Of a stretch of DNA of 43,447 nucleotides, positions 1-7,371 are shown piece after piece. The stretch spans positions 1-43,447 of the forward strand of contig CAMOZY010000015.1 of NCBI GenBank assembly GCA_946631295.1. Reading direction: 5' to 3'. Under the pieces are notes generated by a model that did no database searches, was not told the DNA's origin, and worked only from the letters and a program-made list of their open reading frames with translations. The stretch comes from an uncultured Lachnospiraceae bacterium. GTDB taxonomy: Bacteria; Bacillota; Clostridia; Lachnospirales; Lachnospiraceae. Positions within the stretch are counted from its first letter, which is position 1, and every line of letters starts with the position of its first letter. The position numbers were made by a program, and so were the translations under genes.

Positions 1-2
1 AC

Positions 3-431
3 CTCTTCGTTGCAGGATTCATGGGATCACCTCAGATGAACTTCCTTGATGCAACCGTAGTTGTTGACGGCGACGTTGCTAACCTTGAGATCGCTGGTCA
101 CAGCATTCCTCTTCCTCCCGCAAAGAGCAAGAAGCTCATCGAGGGCGGATATGACGGAAAGATCGTTACTTTCGGTATCAGACCTGAGGATGTTTACGAT
201 TCAGAGATGTACATCGAGACTTCTCCTGCAAGCGTATTCGAATCAGTTGTTAAGGTTTACGAGCTCATGGGTGCTGAAGTATTCCTTTACTTCGATCTCG
301 AGGAGTTCCCTATCACCGCAAGAGTCGATCCTCGTACAAATGCAAGACCCGGCGATAACATCAGATTCGCTATCGATATCGAGAAGATTCACGTATTCGA
401 TAAGGAAACCGAGAAGGTTATCACCAACTAA
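3..431 (+). CDS. Sugar ABC transporter ATP-binding protein (MsmX/UgpC type), 3' end only
   Basis: The reading frame is open from the window edge to the TAA at 429-431, so only the last 142 codons are present. The visible part is the end of the nucleotide-binding domain (a VAGFMGSPQMNF stretch) followed by the C-terminal TOBE/MOP-like regulatory domain, with the typical FGIRPEDV motif. These features are characteristic of MsmX/UgpC/MalK ATPases, which energise uptake of oligosaccharides by binding-protein-dependent importers and are often shared among several permease pairs. Walker A, signature and Walker B motifs lie outside the window, so the family is inferred from the C-terminal part alone. 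A strong hairpin terminator follows at 451-484. Substrate cannot be told. Confidence 0.88.
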   Translation, partial: LFVAGFMGSPQMNFLDATVVVDGDVANLEIAGHSIPLPPAKSKKLIEGGYDGKIVTFGIRPEDVYDSEMYIETSPASVFESVVKVYELMGAEVFLYFDLEEFPITARVDPRTNARPGDNIRFAIDIEKIHVFDKETEKVITN

Positions 432-450
432 TTTCTTAAATGTATCCTCA

Positions 451-484
451 TCCCGGGCTTATCATAAGCCCGGGATATTTTTTT
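451..484 (+). terminator. Rho-independent terminator after the ABC ATPase gene
   Basis: A perfect 10-bp inverted repeat (TCCCGGGCTT at 451-460 and AAGCCCGGGA at 466-475) with a 5-nt loop is followed by a run of T. The T run ends only about 17 bp before the next start codon. Confidence 0.92.
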
Positions 485-501
485 AAAAGAGGCTGGGGCT
501 A

Positions 502-1584
502 ATGATAACTAATCAGATATTACTGAAAAGCATTACTTCACTGCAGTCCATTACCAAGGTGGGAATGGCACTTTATGATGCCGAGGGAAATGAGCTCGCA
601 TCGGCTGAAGGTCCTGAGGTTACCCGGGATGCCGTGAGGAATTTTGCTGCATCTCAGGCGGATTCGCAGGAATCGGGAGGCGTATGCTTCCTCAAGATAG
701 GCGAGGACGGTGACATCAGGTATGTTCTTGCCTGCGATGCTTCCAGAGAGGAATCCTATCAGGCCGGAAGGATATGTGTTTCACACATTACTGAGCTCAT
801 GGATGCATACAGGGAAAGAGATGATAAGGGAAGCTTTTATCAGAATCTGATCCTGGATAATCTGCTGCTTGTCGATATCTACAACAGAGCCAGAAAGCTC
901 AGGATAGACATCAATGTTCCCAGATGCGTATATCTTGTATCCGTAAAAAAGGATAAGGACAGCATAGTCAAGGATCTTCTCAAGGGGCTGTTTGCTCCTC
1001 AGGGAGGGGATGTCATAACAAGTGTCGATGAAAATACTCTTATCCTGATCAAATGCTTCAGGGAAGGTACAAGCCCTGATATTCTTGATGAGGTTGCACA
1101 GACGATAGTATCAAGCCTTAATACCGAGGCTATGATCTCTGCAAGGGTTTCTTACGGAACGGTCGTTGAAGAACTCAAGGATGTATCCAAATCCTACAAG
1201 GAAGCAAGAATGGCCATGGATGTCGGCTCAATATTCTATGCCGAAAAAAGTGTCACGGCTTATACCAATCTCGGTATCGGCAGACTCATCTATCAGCTTC
1301 CGGTGCCTCTTTGTGAGATGTTCCTCGGTGAGATATTTGACGGGGGGATACTTGAAGATCTTGATGAAGAATCAAGGAGTACGATCAAGATGTTCTTTGA
1401 GAACAATCTGAACGTTTCCGAGACTTCGAGACAGCTTTTTATACATAGAAATACCCTTGTGTACAGGATTGAAAAATTACAGAAGACCACAGGTCTTGAT
1501 CTTAGAAGCTTTGATGATGCTGTAACATTCAAGATCGCGCTTATGGTCGAAAGTTATCTGAAATATATGAATGAGAGAAACTAA
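502..1584 (+). CDS. PucR/CdaR-family transcriptional regulator
   Basis: A 360-residue protein whose last 60 residues carry the PucR C-terminal helix-turn-helix (HTH_30): NVSETSRQLFIHRNTLVYRI, then a helix rich in LRSFDDA. This region is the hallmark of CdaR/PucR regulators. The first ~110 residues look like a small sensor-type domain (MALYDAEGNELAS, later HITELMDAY), and the middle resembles the GGDEF-like domain of the family. It has no membrane segment. It lies 70 bp downstream of an ABC sugar-transport ATPase gene, and relatives of this family are commonly found beside such genes, so a role in carbohydrate-responsive control is inferred. The start at 502 is preceded by GAGGCTGGGG. There is no room for a normal promoter between the terminator and the start, so transcription probably depends on read-through. 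Confidence 0.85.
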   Translation: MITNQILLKSITSLQSITKVGMALYDAEGNELASAEGPEVTRDAVRNFAASQADSQESGGVCFLKIGEDGDIRYVLACDASREESYQAGRICVSHITELMDAYRERDDKGSFYQNLILDNLLLVDIYNRARKLRIDINVPRCVYLVSVKKDKDSIVKDLLKGLFAPQGGDVITSVDENTLILIKCFREGTSPDILDEVAQTIVSSLNTEAMISARVSYGTVVEELKDVSKSYKEARMAMDVGSIFYAEKSVTAYTNLGIGRLIYQLPVPLCEMFLGEIFDGGILEDLDEESRSTIKMFFENNLNVSETSRQLFIHRNTLVYRIEKLQKTTGLDLRSFDDAVTFKIALMVESYLKYMNERN

Positions 1585-1591
1585 AAAACGG

Positions 1592-2518
1592 TCAGTCTGA
1601 GATTATACCGCTCAGATCCCATTTGGGAATAAATGATTCTTTTGCGGCTTCGCCCTCCTGGGTGAAGCCGTTTTCTATACCTATGGAGTCTGCAAATTCA
1701 AGGACTCTGCGGTATTCGTCTTCCGTGAGCTTCCGCGAGAGAATGGGATGGGAGTATACACCGGGCATCGGCGTATACTGGTTCATTATACTGATACAGA
1801 TGTCATTTCCGTATGTATCATGAAGATATCTCAATACCCTCTTTGAATCGGGCACTGCTCCGGGAAGCACAAGATGCCTTACAAGAACTCCCTTTTTCAT
1901 CATTCCGTCTTCACTCATCCGGACAGGCCCGGTCTGTGAAAACATCTCTGCGAGGGCTTTCTTTGCAGCATCCGGATAATCGCAGGCTGCGCTGTAGCTT
2001 TTTGCCAGGTCTGAGGACATATATTTAAAATCGGGCATATAGATATCTATATATCCGTTCAAAAGCTTTAGGGCTTCGGGTGATTCATAGCCTCCGGAAT
2101 TGTAGACGGTGGGTATGGTGAGGCCCTTATCACGTGCTCTTACAATGGCATTACGGATGTCCGGTATATAGCATACGCCTGTCACAAGATTTATGTTGGA
2201 AGCACCCTGAGACTGCAGGTTAAGGAATATATCAGCAAGTCTTTCTTCGCTTATGAGAGTTCCTTCATCTCCTGATGAAATGGCAGCATTCTGGCAGAAT
2301 ATGCATCTGAGATTACATCCCGTAAAAAATACCGTGCCCGAGCCGTTTTTTCCGGTAAGGCATGGTTCTTCCCACATATGTCTGTAAGCCTTGGCGGCTT
2401 TTATCCCGGCACCTGCTCCGCAAAAGCCCTTCTTTACAGAAAACCTGTCTGCGTGGCATTTTCTCGGACACAGAGTGCAGTCTTTATAATATTTTCCGGT
2501 ATCTATCAGTTCTGACAT
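1592..2518 (-). CDS. Radical SAM protein, PflA/PflX-like (COG1313)
   Basis: A 308-residue protein if started at the ATG at 2518. The radical SAM cluster motif CxxxCxxC is C68-C72-C75 in GCNLRCIFC, and a Cys-rich N-terminus (C14xxC17xxxC21, plus C33 and C53) could hold an additional metal centre. The TVYNSGGYES and DIYMPDFKY segments match the PflA-like COG1313 family, which is related to pyruvate formate-lyase activases; its substrate is not established. The reading frame stays open for 42 codons farther upstream, to 2644, but that extension runs through the SRP RNA gene, so 2518 is preferred even though its Shine-Dalgarno sequence is weak. The gene converges on the regulator at 502-1584 with 7 bp between them. 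Confidence 0.87.
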   Translation of the reverse strand: MSELIDTGKYYKDCTLCPRKCHADRFSVKKGFCGAGAGIKAAKAYRHMWEEPCLTGKNGSGTVFFTGCNLRCIFCQNAAISSGDEGTLISEERLADIFLNLQSQGASNINLVTGVCYIPDIRNAIVRARDKGLTIPTVYNSGGYESPEALKLLNGYIDIYMPDFKYMSSDLAKSYSAACDYPDAAKKALAEMFSQTGPVRMSEDGMMKKGVLVRHLVLPGAVPDSKRVLRYLHDTYGNDICISIMNQYTPMPGVYSHPILSRKLTEDEYRRVLEFADSIGIENGFTQEGEAAKESFIPKWDLSGIISD

Positions 2519-2558
2519 AAGCGGATTATCGCATACCCTGCATTTTTTTACAAAAAAA

Positions 2559-2700
2559 GTTGCCTGCAGAAAGCAACTCACCACCCGGCTGGTCTGCGGC
2601 ACATGGACGGTCTGCTTAGTGCTGCTTGGTTCCCCACCTGACACGGTTCACAGGGTCGCACTGCGCAGGACCGAATGATGAGCTGCTTTCTGCACGCAAC
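2559..2700 (-). ncRNA. ffs: Signal recognition particle RNA (small bacterial type)
   Basis: Read on the minus strand, the centre contains the SRP domain IV signature: GTCAGGTGGGGAACCAAGCA with the GGAA tetraloop and the asymmetric AGCAG loop, close to E. coli 4.5S RNA. The two ends pair in a long helix: a 15-bp block (GCAGAAAGCAGCTCA with TGAGTTGCTTTCTGC, one G-U pair) plus an outer GTTGC/GCAAC. The RNA is about 142 nt and I see no Alu domain of the Bacillus 6S-like type. It binds Ffh and directs membrane proteins to the Sec machinery. A run of seven U residues (2552-2558) directly follows the closing helix and serves as terminator. The promoter lies immediately upstream. Confidence 0.93.
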
Positions 2701-2708
2701 GAGGATAT

Positions 2709-2735
2709 ATTATAGATTTTACGGCCTTTAGTCAA
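2709..2735 (-). promoter_or_regulatory. Promoter of the SRP RNA gene
   Basis: On the minus strand there is TTGACT (2730-2735) and TATAAT (2709-2714) with a 15-bp spacer; the overlapping TAATAT two bases further gives a 17-bp spacer. The predicted start is close to 2700, where the SRP RNA helix begins. Confidence 0.75.
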
Positions 2736-2787
2736 GTGTAATACGCAGATTGACAAGGAGAAGACGGAAAGGCAAAATAAAAATGTT

Positions 2788-4506
2788 ATGAAAAGAAGTC
2801 GCAAAAACATTCAAATGATCGTCTTTGCAGCTGCCTTTGTCCTGACTCTGGCGGGATTTGTCAAAGCGATATATGTAAGCCTGGATATCGACGAATCGTA
2901 TCTTGTTGCCTGCGCGTACAGACTCTCTGCAGGTGACAGGCTTTTTGCGGATATGTGGGAACCACATCAGCTTGCGTCACTGATCCCGTCGCTTTTTGTC
3001 AGGGCTTATCTGGCAGCACGCGGGTCTGCAGAGGGAATAGTGATATTTCTTCGTATAACAGGTGCATTGATCCATCTTGCCATCGGTGTCATACTTTATG
3101 CTTTTGCAAAGAAAAGGACCAAACCAGCCATTGCTCTGTGGGTGTTTCTGATACATCTTAATTTTCTTCCGAAGTGGGTACAGTCACTGGATTTTGAACT
3201 GATGGCTTATCAGGCCGTTCTGGGAAGCTGTATGCTGCTTATCTCGTTATGTGATGAACTATCCGGAGAAAGACGCAGATACAAGGTGTATGTAAAGTAT
3301 TTTGCTGCCGGACTCCTTCTGCTTATATCCATGCTCTCGTATCCCACATTGATCCTTTTATATCCTGCTTTTTTAGCAGGGATCATGATTTGTCACGGAC
3401 GTGATATGAGGGCGGCGGGAGCATCCTTTTTTACCGCAGGTGCACTGATACCGGGGCTGATCGTATTGTTTATCATTTTCAGATCCGTTCCTTCAGGAAA
3501 ATTCATAGACAGTATTCTTAATGTATTCACCAATCCTTCCCATGCAACGCAGTCATTTGGAAAGCGCATGGCGGAATATGCGGCAGAAGGCTTGAGGGCA
3601 CTTGCACTGTGGGCAGTGATCACAGCTGCGGCTTATCTTGTGATAATAATCTGCCGTAAAGGGAAAAAGTCAGGCGAAGACCTTGTTTTATCCATGGCCT
3701 TGACATTTATCATCCTTCAGGCGGTAATGATCCTCGGATGTATTTTCCTGGATAAGAATCAGTTCTTCATGCAGGGAAGGTATGCGGCGCTGATCGTTCC
3801 TGCCGTGATGGTTTCATTAAAGCACAGGGAAAAATACGGAAAGCTCATATGGCTTGCTTTTATTCCGGGAGTATTATCCGTACTTTCCGTCATGACTGTC
3901 ACAAATATGAACGCGGGAACTGCATGGTCCAAAGCGATGCCTGCTGTCCTTGCTGCGGTCTATGTTCTTGCATCCGAGTTTTCAGGTGAAGGTGACAGGC
4001 TGAAGGGATATACCTGTTTTCTTGCTTTCGGTGCGCTGCTTGCAGGTCTTTTCCTCTGCAGACTGGGACTGCTTCGTGTGACCGGATGTCTTCCTGTGAC
4101 GATAAAGGCAGATCTTGAGAGGGTTTCTGAGGGACCGGCAAAAGGAATCTTCATTACGAAGCCTTTTGCGGATGCCGCCAACAGGGAATATGAGGCACTA
4201 CAGGGATTGTACAGTGCGGAGGACAACGTTCTTTATGTAGGTGCGGAGATGCTTCTTTATCTGGATTATCCGTGCAGGATAGCTTCCCCTTCCGTTGAGG
4301 GTACTACCATATATGATGAGTATTTTCTCAGGTATTATGATGAACATCCTGAAAGACTTCCGGATTATGTGGTATATGACAGGCACTATTCCGAAATCTA
4401 TGAATACAGAAAATATCCTCAGGAATATGTCATTGATGAGTGGATAAGTGACAACTACCCGAATGTGCTCCTCGAAACGCCGGATCTGACGGTATATGTA
4501 AAATAG
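2788..4506 (+). CDS. Polytopic membrane protein, probable GT-C fold glycosyltransferase
   Basis: A 572-residue protein with one N-terminal membrane segment, an acidic DIDESY motif near residues 32-37 followed by RLSAGDRLFADMWEPH, and then about ten further hydrophobic segments. A soluble C-terminal region of about 110 residues follows (VLYVGAEMLLYLDYPCRI, VVYDRHYSEIYEYRKY). An acidic pair in the first extracytoplasmic loop followed by many helices is the layout of GT-C enzymes (ArnT, PMT and PIG-M relatives), which use polyprenyl-phosphate sugars. That assignment is by architecture, not by a specific family. It diverges from ffs and precedes the aminotransferase by 50 bp. The ATG at 2788 was chosen; another ATG 6 bp upstream is out of frame and stops at once. 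Confidence 0.6.
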   Translation: MKRSRKNIQMIVFAAAFVLTLAGFVKAIYVSLDIDESYLVACAYRLSAGDRLFADMWEPHQLASLIPSLFVRAYLAARGSAEGIVIFLRITGALIHLAIGVILYAFAKKRTKPAIALWVFLIHLNFLPKWVQSLDFELMAYQAVLGSCMLLISLCDELSGERRRYKVYVKYFAAGLLLLISMLSYPTLILLYPAFLAGIMICHGRDMRAAGASFFTAGALIPGLIVLFIIFRSVPSGKFIDSILNVFTNPSHATQSFGKRMAEYAAEGLRALALWAVITAAAYLVIIICRKGKKSGEDLVLSMALTFIILQAVMILGCIFLDKNQFFMQGRYAALIVPAVMVSLKHREKYGKLIWLAFIPGVLSVLSVMTVTNMNAGTAWSKAMPAVLAAVYVLASEFSGEGDRLKGYTCFLAFGALLAGLFLCRLGLLRVTGCLPVTIKADLERVSEGPAKGIFITKPFADAANREYEALQGLYSAEDNVLYVGAEMLLYLDYPCRIASPSVEGTTIYDEYFLRYYDEHPERLPDYVVYDRHYSEIYEYRKYPQEYVIDEWISDNYPNVLLETPDLTVYVK

Positions 4507-4556
4507 CCGATTAGAGTTATAATGATCATTAAACAAGAAAAATATGAGGTGAAAAA

Positions 4557-5747
4557 ATGCTTGTACAGAAATATATCGATATGCTCGGTGCCAAGTCAGT
4601 TATAAGGGATCTTGCCGGAAAGGCTGCAGAACGCGGCAGGGAAATAGGATATGAGAACGTATTTGACTACAGTCTCGGTAATCCTTCCGTACCGGCACCT
4701 GATGCATATAATGAGTCCCTTAAAAGAATGATAGGCTCACTCGATTCAAGAACCCTTCACGGCTATTCTCCCAATCCCGGTCTTCCGGAAGCGCGTGATG
4801 CCGTTGCAGCATCTCTTTCGAGAAGATTTGGCATTCCTTATAAAAGAGAGCATATATTCATGACCAGTGCTGCTGCGTCTGCACTTGCACATGCATTCAG
4901 ACTTGTCACAGAGCCCGGTGATGAGATAATCACATTTGCTCCTTATTTTCCGGAATACGGGCCTTACGTAAATCTTACCGGTGCGGTACTTAAGGTTGTT
5001 CCTGCGGATACCGAGACCTTCCAGATAAATTTCAAAGAGTTTGAGAGCATGATAAATGAAAAGACCATGGCGGTCCTTATCAACACTCCCAACAATCCCT
5101 CCGGCGTGGTCTATTCCGAAGATACCGTTAAGAAGCTTTCTGATATTTTAAGGGATGCCCAGAAAAAGTATTCACATCCCATCTATATTATTTCCGACGA
5201 GCCTTACAGAGAGATCGTCTTTGACGGAAAAGCAGCACCCTGTATATCGAAGTTTTACGATAATACGATCATGTGCTATTCGTTCTCCAAGTCGCTTTCA
5301 CTTCCCGGAGACAGAATAGGATATATGGCGGTTAATCCGGCTGCGGAAGGTGCGGATCTGATGGTCAACATGGCGGTTCAGATATCAAGAGGTATCGGAC
5401 ATAACTGCCCCACATCTCTCATGCAGAGAGCCGTTGCTGAGAATATCGATCTTACTGCGGATCTTTCTGTGTATGAGACCAATATGAACCTTATATATGA
5501 CAAGCTTGTAGAACTCGGATTTACCGTTGTCCGTCCGGGAGGAACATTCTATATCTTCCCCAAGGCTCTGGAAGCAGATTCTGTCGCATTTGCACAGAAA
5601 GCACTGAAGTATGATCTTGTACTTGTTCCCGGAGACAGTTTCGGTGCACCCGGATTCTTCAGGATGGCATACTGCATAGACACCGAAAAAGTTGAAAGAT
5701 CTCTTCCCGTACTCGAAAGATTCGTCAGGGAAGAATACGGAGCGTAA
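4557..5747 (+). CDS. Class I PLP-dependent aminotransferase (aspartate aminotransferase-like)
   Basis: A 396-residue fold-type I aminotransferase. The Schiff-base lysine is K245 in SFSKSLSLPGDRIGY, with the phosphate-binding arginine R253 in the same block. The PNNPSG motif, the SDEPYR motif and a C-terminal GFFRMAYC, whose arginine binds the substrate carboxylate, are all present. The N-terminus has the family pattern of substrate-loop residues (GNPSVPAPD). The family transfers amino groups between amino acids and 2-oxo acids; exact specificity cannot be told. The start at 4557 follows GAGGTGAAAAA. The patatin-like gene begins 4 bp after the stop, so the two are probably co-transcribed. Confidence 0.88.
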   Translation: MLVQKYIDMLGAKSVIRDLAGKAAERGREIGYENVFDYSLGNPSVPAPDAYNESLKRMIGSLDSRTLHGYSPNPGLPEARDAVAASLSRRFGIPYKREHIFMTSAAASALAHAFRLVTEPGDEIITFAPYFPEYGPYVNLTGAVLKVVPADTETFQINFKEFESMINEKTMAVLINTPNNPSGVVYSEDTVKKLSDILRDAQKKYSHPIYIISDEPYREIVFDGKAAPCISKFYDNTIMCYSFSKSLSLPGDRIGYMAVNPAAEGADLMVNMAVQISRGIGHNCPTSLMQRAVAENIDLTADLSVYETNMNLIYDKLVELGFTVVRPGGTFYIFPKALEADSVAFAQKALKYDLVLVPGDSFGAPGFFRMAYCIDTEKVERSLPVLERFVREEYGA

Positions 5748-5751
5748 GAAG

Positions 5752-6618
5752 ATGAGTGAAATGGTTAACGGCGGGCTGGTGCTCGAAGGCGGCGGAATGA
5801 AGGGGATCTTCACCGCAGGTGTGCTTGATTTTCTCATGGATAAGGGAATCATGTTCTCATCTGTTTACGGTGTGTCCGCCGGTGCCTGTCACATGACAAG
5901 CTATATCTCAGGGCAGCGCGGAAGGGCATATGATATAAGCATTGATTATCTCGATACGAGATGGTATTGCGGAGTTCCTTCGCTGCTGACTACGGGCAAT
6001 CTTTTCAATACGGAAGTGGCATACGGGCTGATCCCTGATTCGCTGAATCCTTTTGATCATGAAACATACGAAAAATATGAAGGAAGCGCATATTCTGTCG
6101 TTACGGACGTGGAGACGGGAAAGCCCGAATATCTCAGGGTAAAGACCTGCAGAGGAGCCGGTATGGACAGGATAAGAGCATCCGCATCACTTCCTCTTGT
6201 TTCAAGAATGGTTCGGATAGACGGACATAAATATCTTGACGGAGGACTCAGTGACGCGATTCCTCTTAAAAGATCGATAATGTCCGGCAATGATAAGAAT
6301 CTTGTTGTGCTGACCAAGGAAGTCGGATATGTCAGGACACCCATCCCCGGTTATGAACTGGCCACTCTTAAGGTAAGATACGCCGCATATCCGGAAGTGT
6401 GGAAGCTGATGAGAAACCGCGATATCAGATACAACAGGCAGCTGGAATATCTTGCATCCATGGAAGCTGACGGGAAGGCATTCGTTATCAGGCCTCAGCA
6501 CAAGAGTAATACCGGAAGGATAGATAAGAATCCCGAGCATCTGAAGGCTCTTTATAAAGAGGGTTATGCCGAGGCTGAGAGAAACTATGAAAGGCTGAAG
6601 GAATATCTGGGTATCTGA
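5752..6618 (+). CDS. Patatin-like phospholipase family protein
   Basis: A 288-residue protein with all patatin hallmarks: the glycine-rich oxyanion loop GGGMKG (residues 13-18), the nucleophile elbow GVSAG with S42, and the catalytic aspartate D163 in DGGLSDAIP. These form the Ser-Asp dyad of the RssA/YjjU-type bacterial patatins, cytoplasmic or membrane-associated acyl hydrolases. No signal peptide is present. The open frame extends 20 codons farther upstream, but that part overlaps the end of the aminotransferase gene. The ATG at 5752 sits 4 bp after that stop and gives the family's usual N-terminus. Natural substrate is unknown. Confidence 0.88.
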   Translation: MSEMVNGGLVLEGGGMKGIFTAGVLDFLMDKGIMFSSVYGVSAGACHMTSYISGQRGRAYDISIDYLDTRWYCGVPSLLTTGNLFNTEVAYGLIPDSLNPFDHETYEKYEGSAYSVVTDVETGKPEYLRVKTCRGAGMDRIRASASLPLVSRMVRIDGHKYLDGGLSDAIPLKRSIMSGNDKNLVVLTKEVGYVRTPIPGYELATLKVRYAAYPEVWKLMRNRDIRYNRQLEYLASMEADGKAFVIRPQHKSNTGRIDKNPEHLKALYKEGYAEAERNYERLKEYLGI

Positions 6619-6660
6619 TGCTGAAATGCCCGAAAAATCACGGAAAATCGGGATAATTAT

Positions 6661-6689
6661 TTGACAAAAACCATTTGTTATATTAAACT
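6661..6689 (+). promoter_or_regulatory. Probable sigma-A promoter of the DUF6465 gene
   Basis: TTGACA at 6661-6666 is followed after 17 bp by TAAACT (6684-6689). A roughly 70-nt leader follows, with a small GAGGA/TCCTC hairpin and a pyrimidine run before the AAGGGAG ribosome-binding site at about 6750. Confidence 0.6.
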
Positions 6690-6762
6690 CGTTGTTACTG
6701 AGGACATTTTTATCCTCTGAGGAGAATTTTCTTTTTTTGTGTAGGATAGAAGGGAGATTATT

Positions 6763-7167
6763 ATGGCAGTCGAAAAGAAGTCTATCGCTAAGCCTGCTGC
6801 AGCAAAAGCTGAGACCGTAAAGGCAGAAGCTCCTGTAAAGGCAGAAGCTAAGAAGGCAGCTCCTGCAAAGGCAGAGGCTAAGAAGCCCGCAGCTAAGAAG
6901 GCAGCTCCTGCAAAGGCAGAAGCTAAGAAGCCCGCAGAAGCTAAGGCATGTGCAACCAAGAAGTGTGATATCAACGCTAAGGTTGTTCTTCAGCTTGGTG
7001 ACAGAGAGTATACCAACTGTGATCTTGTTAAGATCGCTAAGGATGTTTGGAAGTATGATCTCGGCAAGGATACCGCAGAGCTTAAGGACGTTGAGCTCTA
7101 TGTTAAGCCTGAAGAGAGCAAGGTTTATTATGTAATGAACGGCGAGAGCGGAGATTTCAATATCTGA
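6763..7167 (+). CDS. DUF6465-type protein with Ala/Lys/Pro-rich repeat N-terminus
   Basis: A 134-residue protein in two parts. Residues 1-65 are low-complexity, rich in Ala, Lys, Pro and Glu, with AKKAAPAKAEAKKPA repeated in tandem, much like the tails of histone H1-like and HU-tail proteins. Residues 68-134 form a compact domain (AKVVLQLGDREY, VKIAKDVWKYDLG, DVELYVKPEESKVYYVMNGE) that I recognise as DUF6465, a small domain found mainly in Lachnospiraceae and of unknown function. The basic tail suggests nucleic-acid or polyanion contact, but that is inference. The gene has its own promoter and its own terminator. The RBS AAGGGAG lies just before 6763. Heavy use of GCA and AAG codons suggests strong expression. 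Confidence 0.8.
   Translation: MAVEKKSIAKPAAAKAETVKAEAPVKAEAKKAAPAKAEAKKPAAKKAAPAKAEAKKPAEAKACATKKCDINAKVVLQLGDREYTNCDLVKIAKDVWKYDLGKDTAELKDVELYVKPEESKVYYVMNGESGDFNI
6847..6936 (+). repeat. Tandem 45-bp coding repeat
   Basis: Two adjacent 45-bp units (6847-6891 and 6892-6936) differ at one base only (GAG versus GAA, silent). Each encodes AKKAAPAKAEAKKPA. Confidence 0.95.
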
Positions 7168-7197
7168 TCCGTCTGTTTGAAAATGTAAGCGCATATG

Positions 7198-7231
7198 AAG
7201 ACCGTTCCGGATTCCGGGGCGGTCTTTTTTT
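7198..7231 (+). terminator. Rho-independent terminator after the DUF6465 gene
   Basis: AAGACCGTTCCGG and CCGGGGCGGTCTT pair across a 3-nt loop, with two G-U pairs, and a run of eight T follows. Confidence 0.9.
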
Positions 7232-7260
7232 GTCTTTATTTTTATTTCATAAATGAAATG

Positions 7261-7330
7261 TTGACATGGATATACATGAGTGATAATTTAATTCTTGTGG
7301 ATGTTAGCACTCTTTTACATCGAGTGCTAA
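7261..7330 (+). promoter_or_regulatory. Heat-shock promoter with CIRCE operator (HrcA site)
   Basis: The perfect CIRCE element TTAGCACTC-N9-GAGTGCTAA occupies 7304-7330. It lies directly downstream of TTGACA (7261-7266) and an AT-rich -10 region (GATAATTT, about 7282-7289), so bound HrcA would cover the transcription start. The first gene of the operon encodes HrcA itself, giving negative autoregulation that is relieved on heat stress. Confidence 0.96.
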
Positions 7331-7371
7331 CAAGATGATAAACTAACAGATCCGTGGAAAGGAGTACGGGT

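Noticed and set aside
2519-2644. N-terminal extension of the radical SAM protein
   Set aside because: The extension overlaps the SRP RNA gene and its terminator, and it shows no protein-family similarity.
2750-2777. TTGACA upstream of the GT-C-like gene as its promoter
   Set aside because: The only -10 candidate at correct spacing (CAAAAT) is poor and would leave almost no leader before the ATG at 2788.
6202-7194. A 330-codon minus-strand open frame with Leu/Ser/Cys repeats
   Set aside because: It is antisense to the patatin-like and DUF6465 genes; its repeats are the complement of the 45-bp Ala/Lys repeat and would run through the promoter of the DUF6465 gene.
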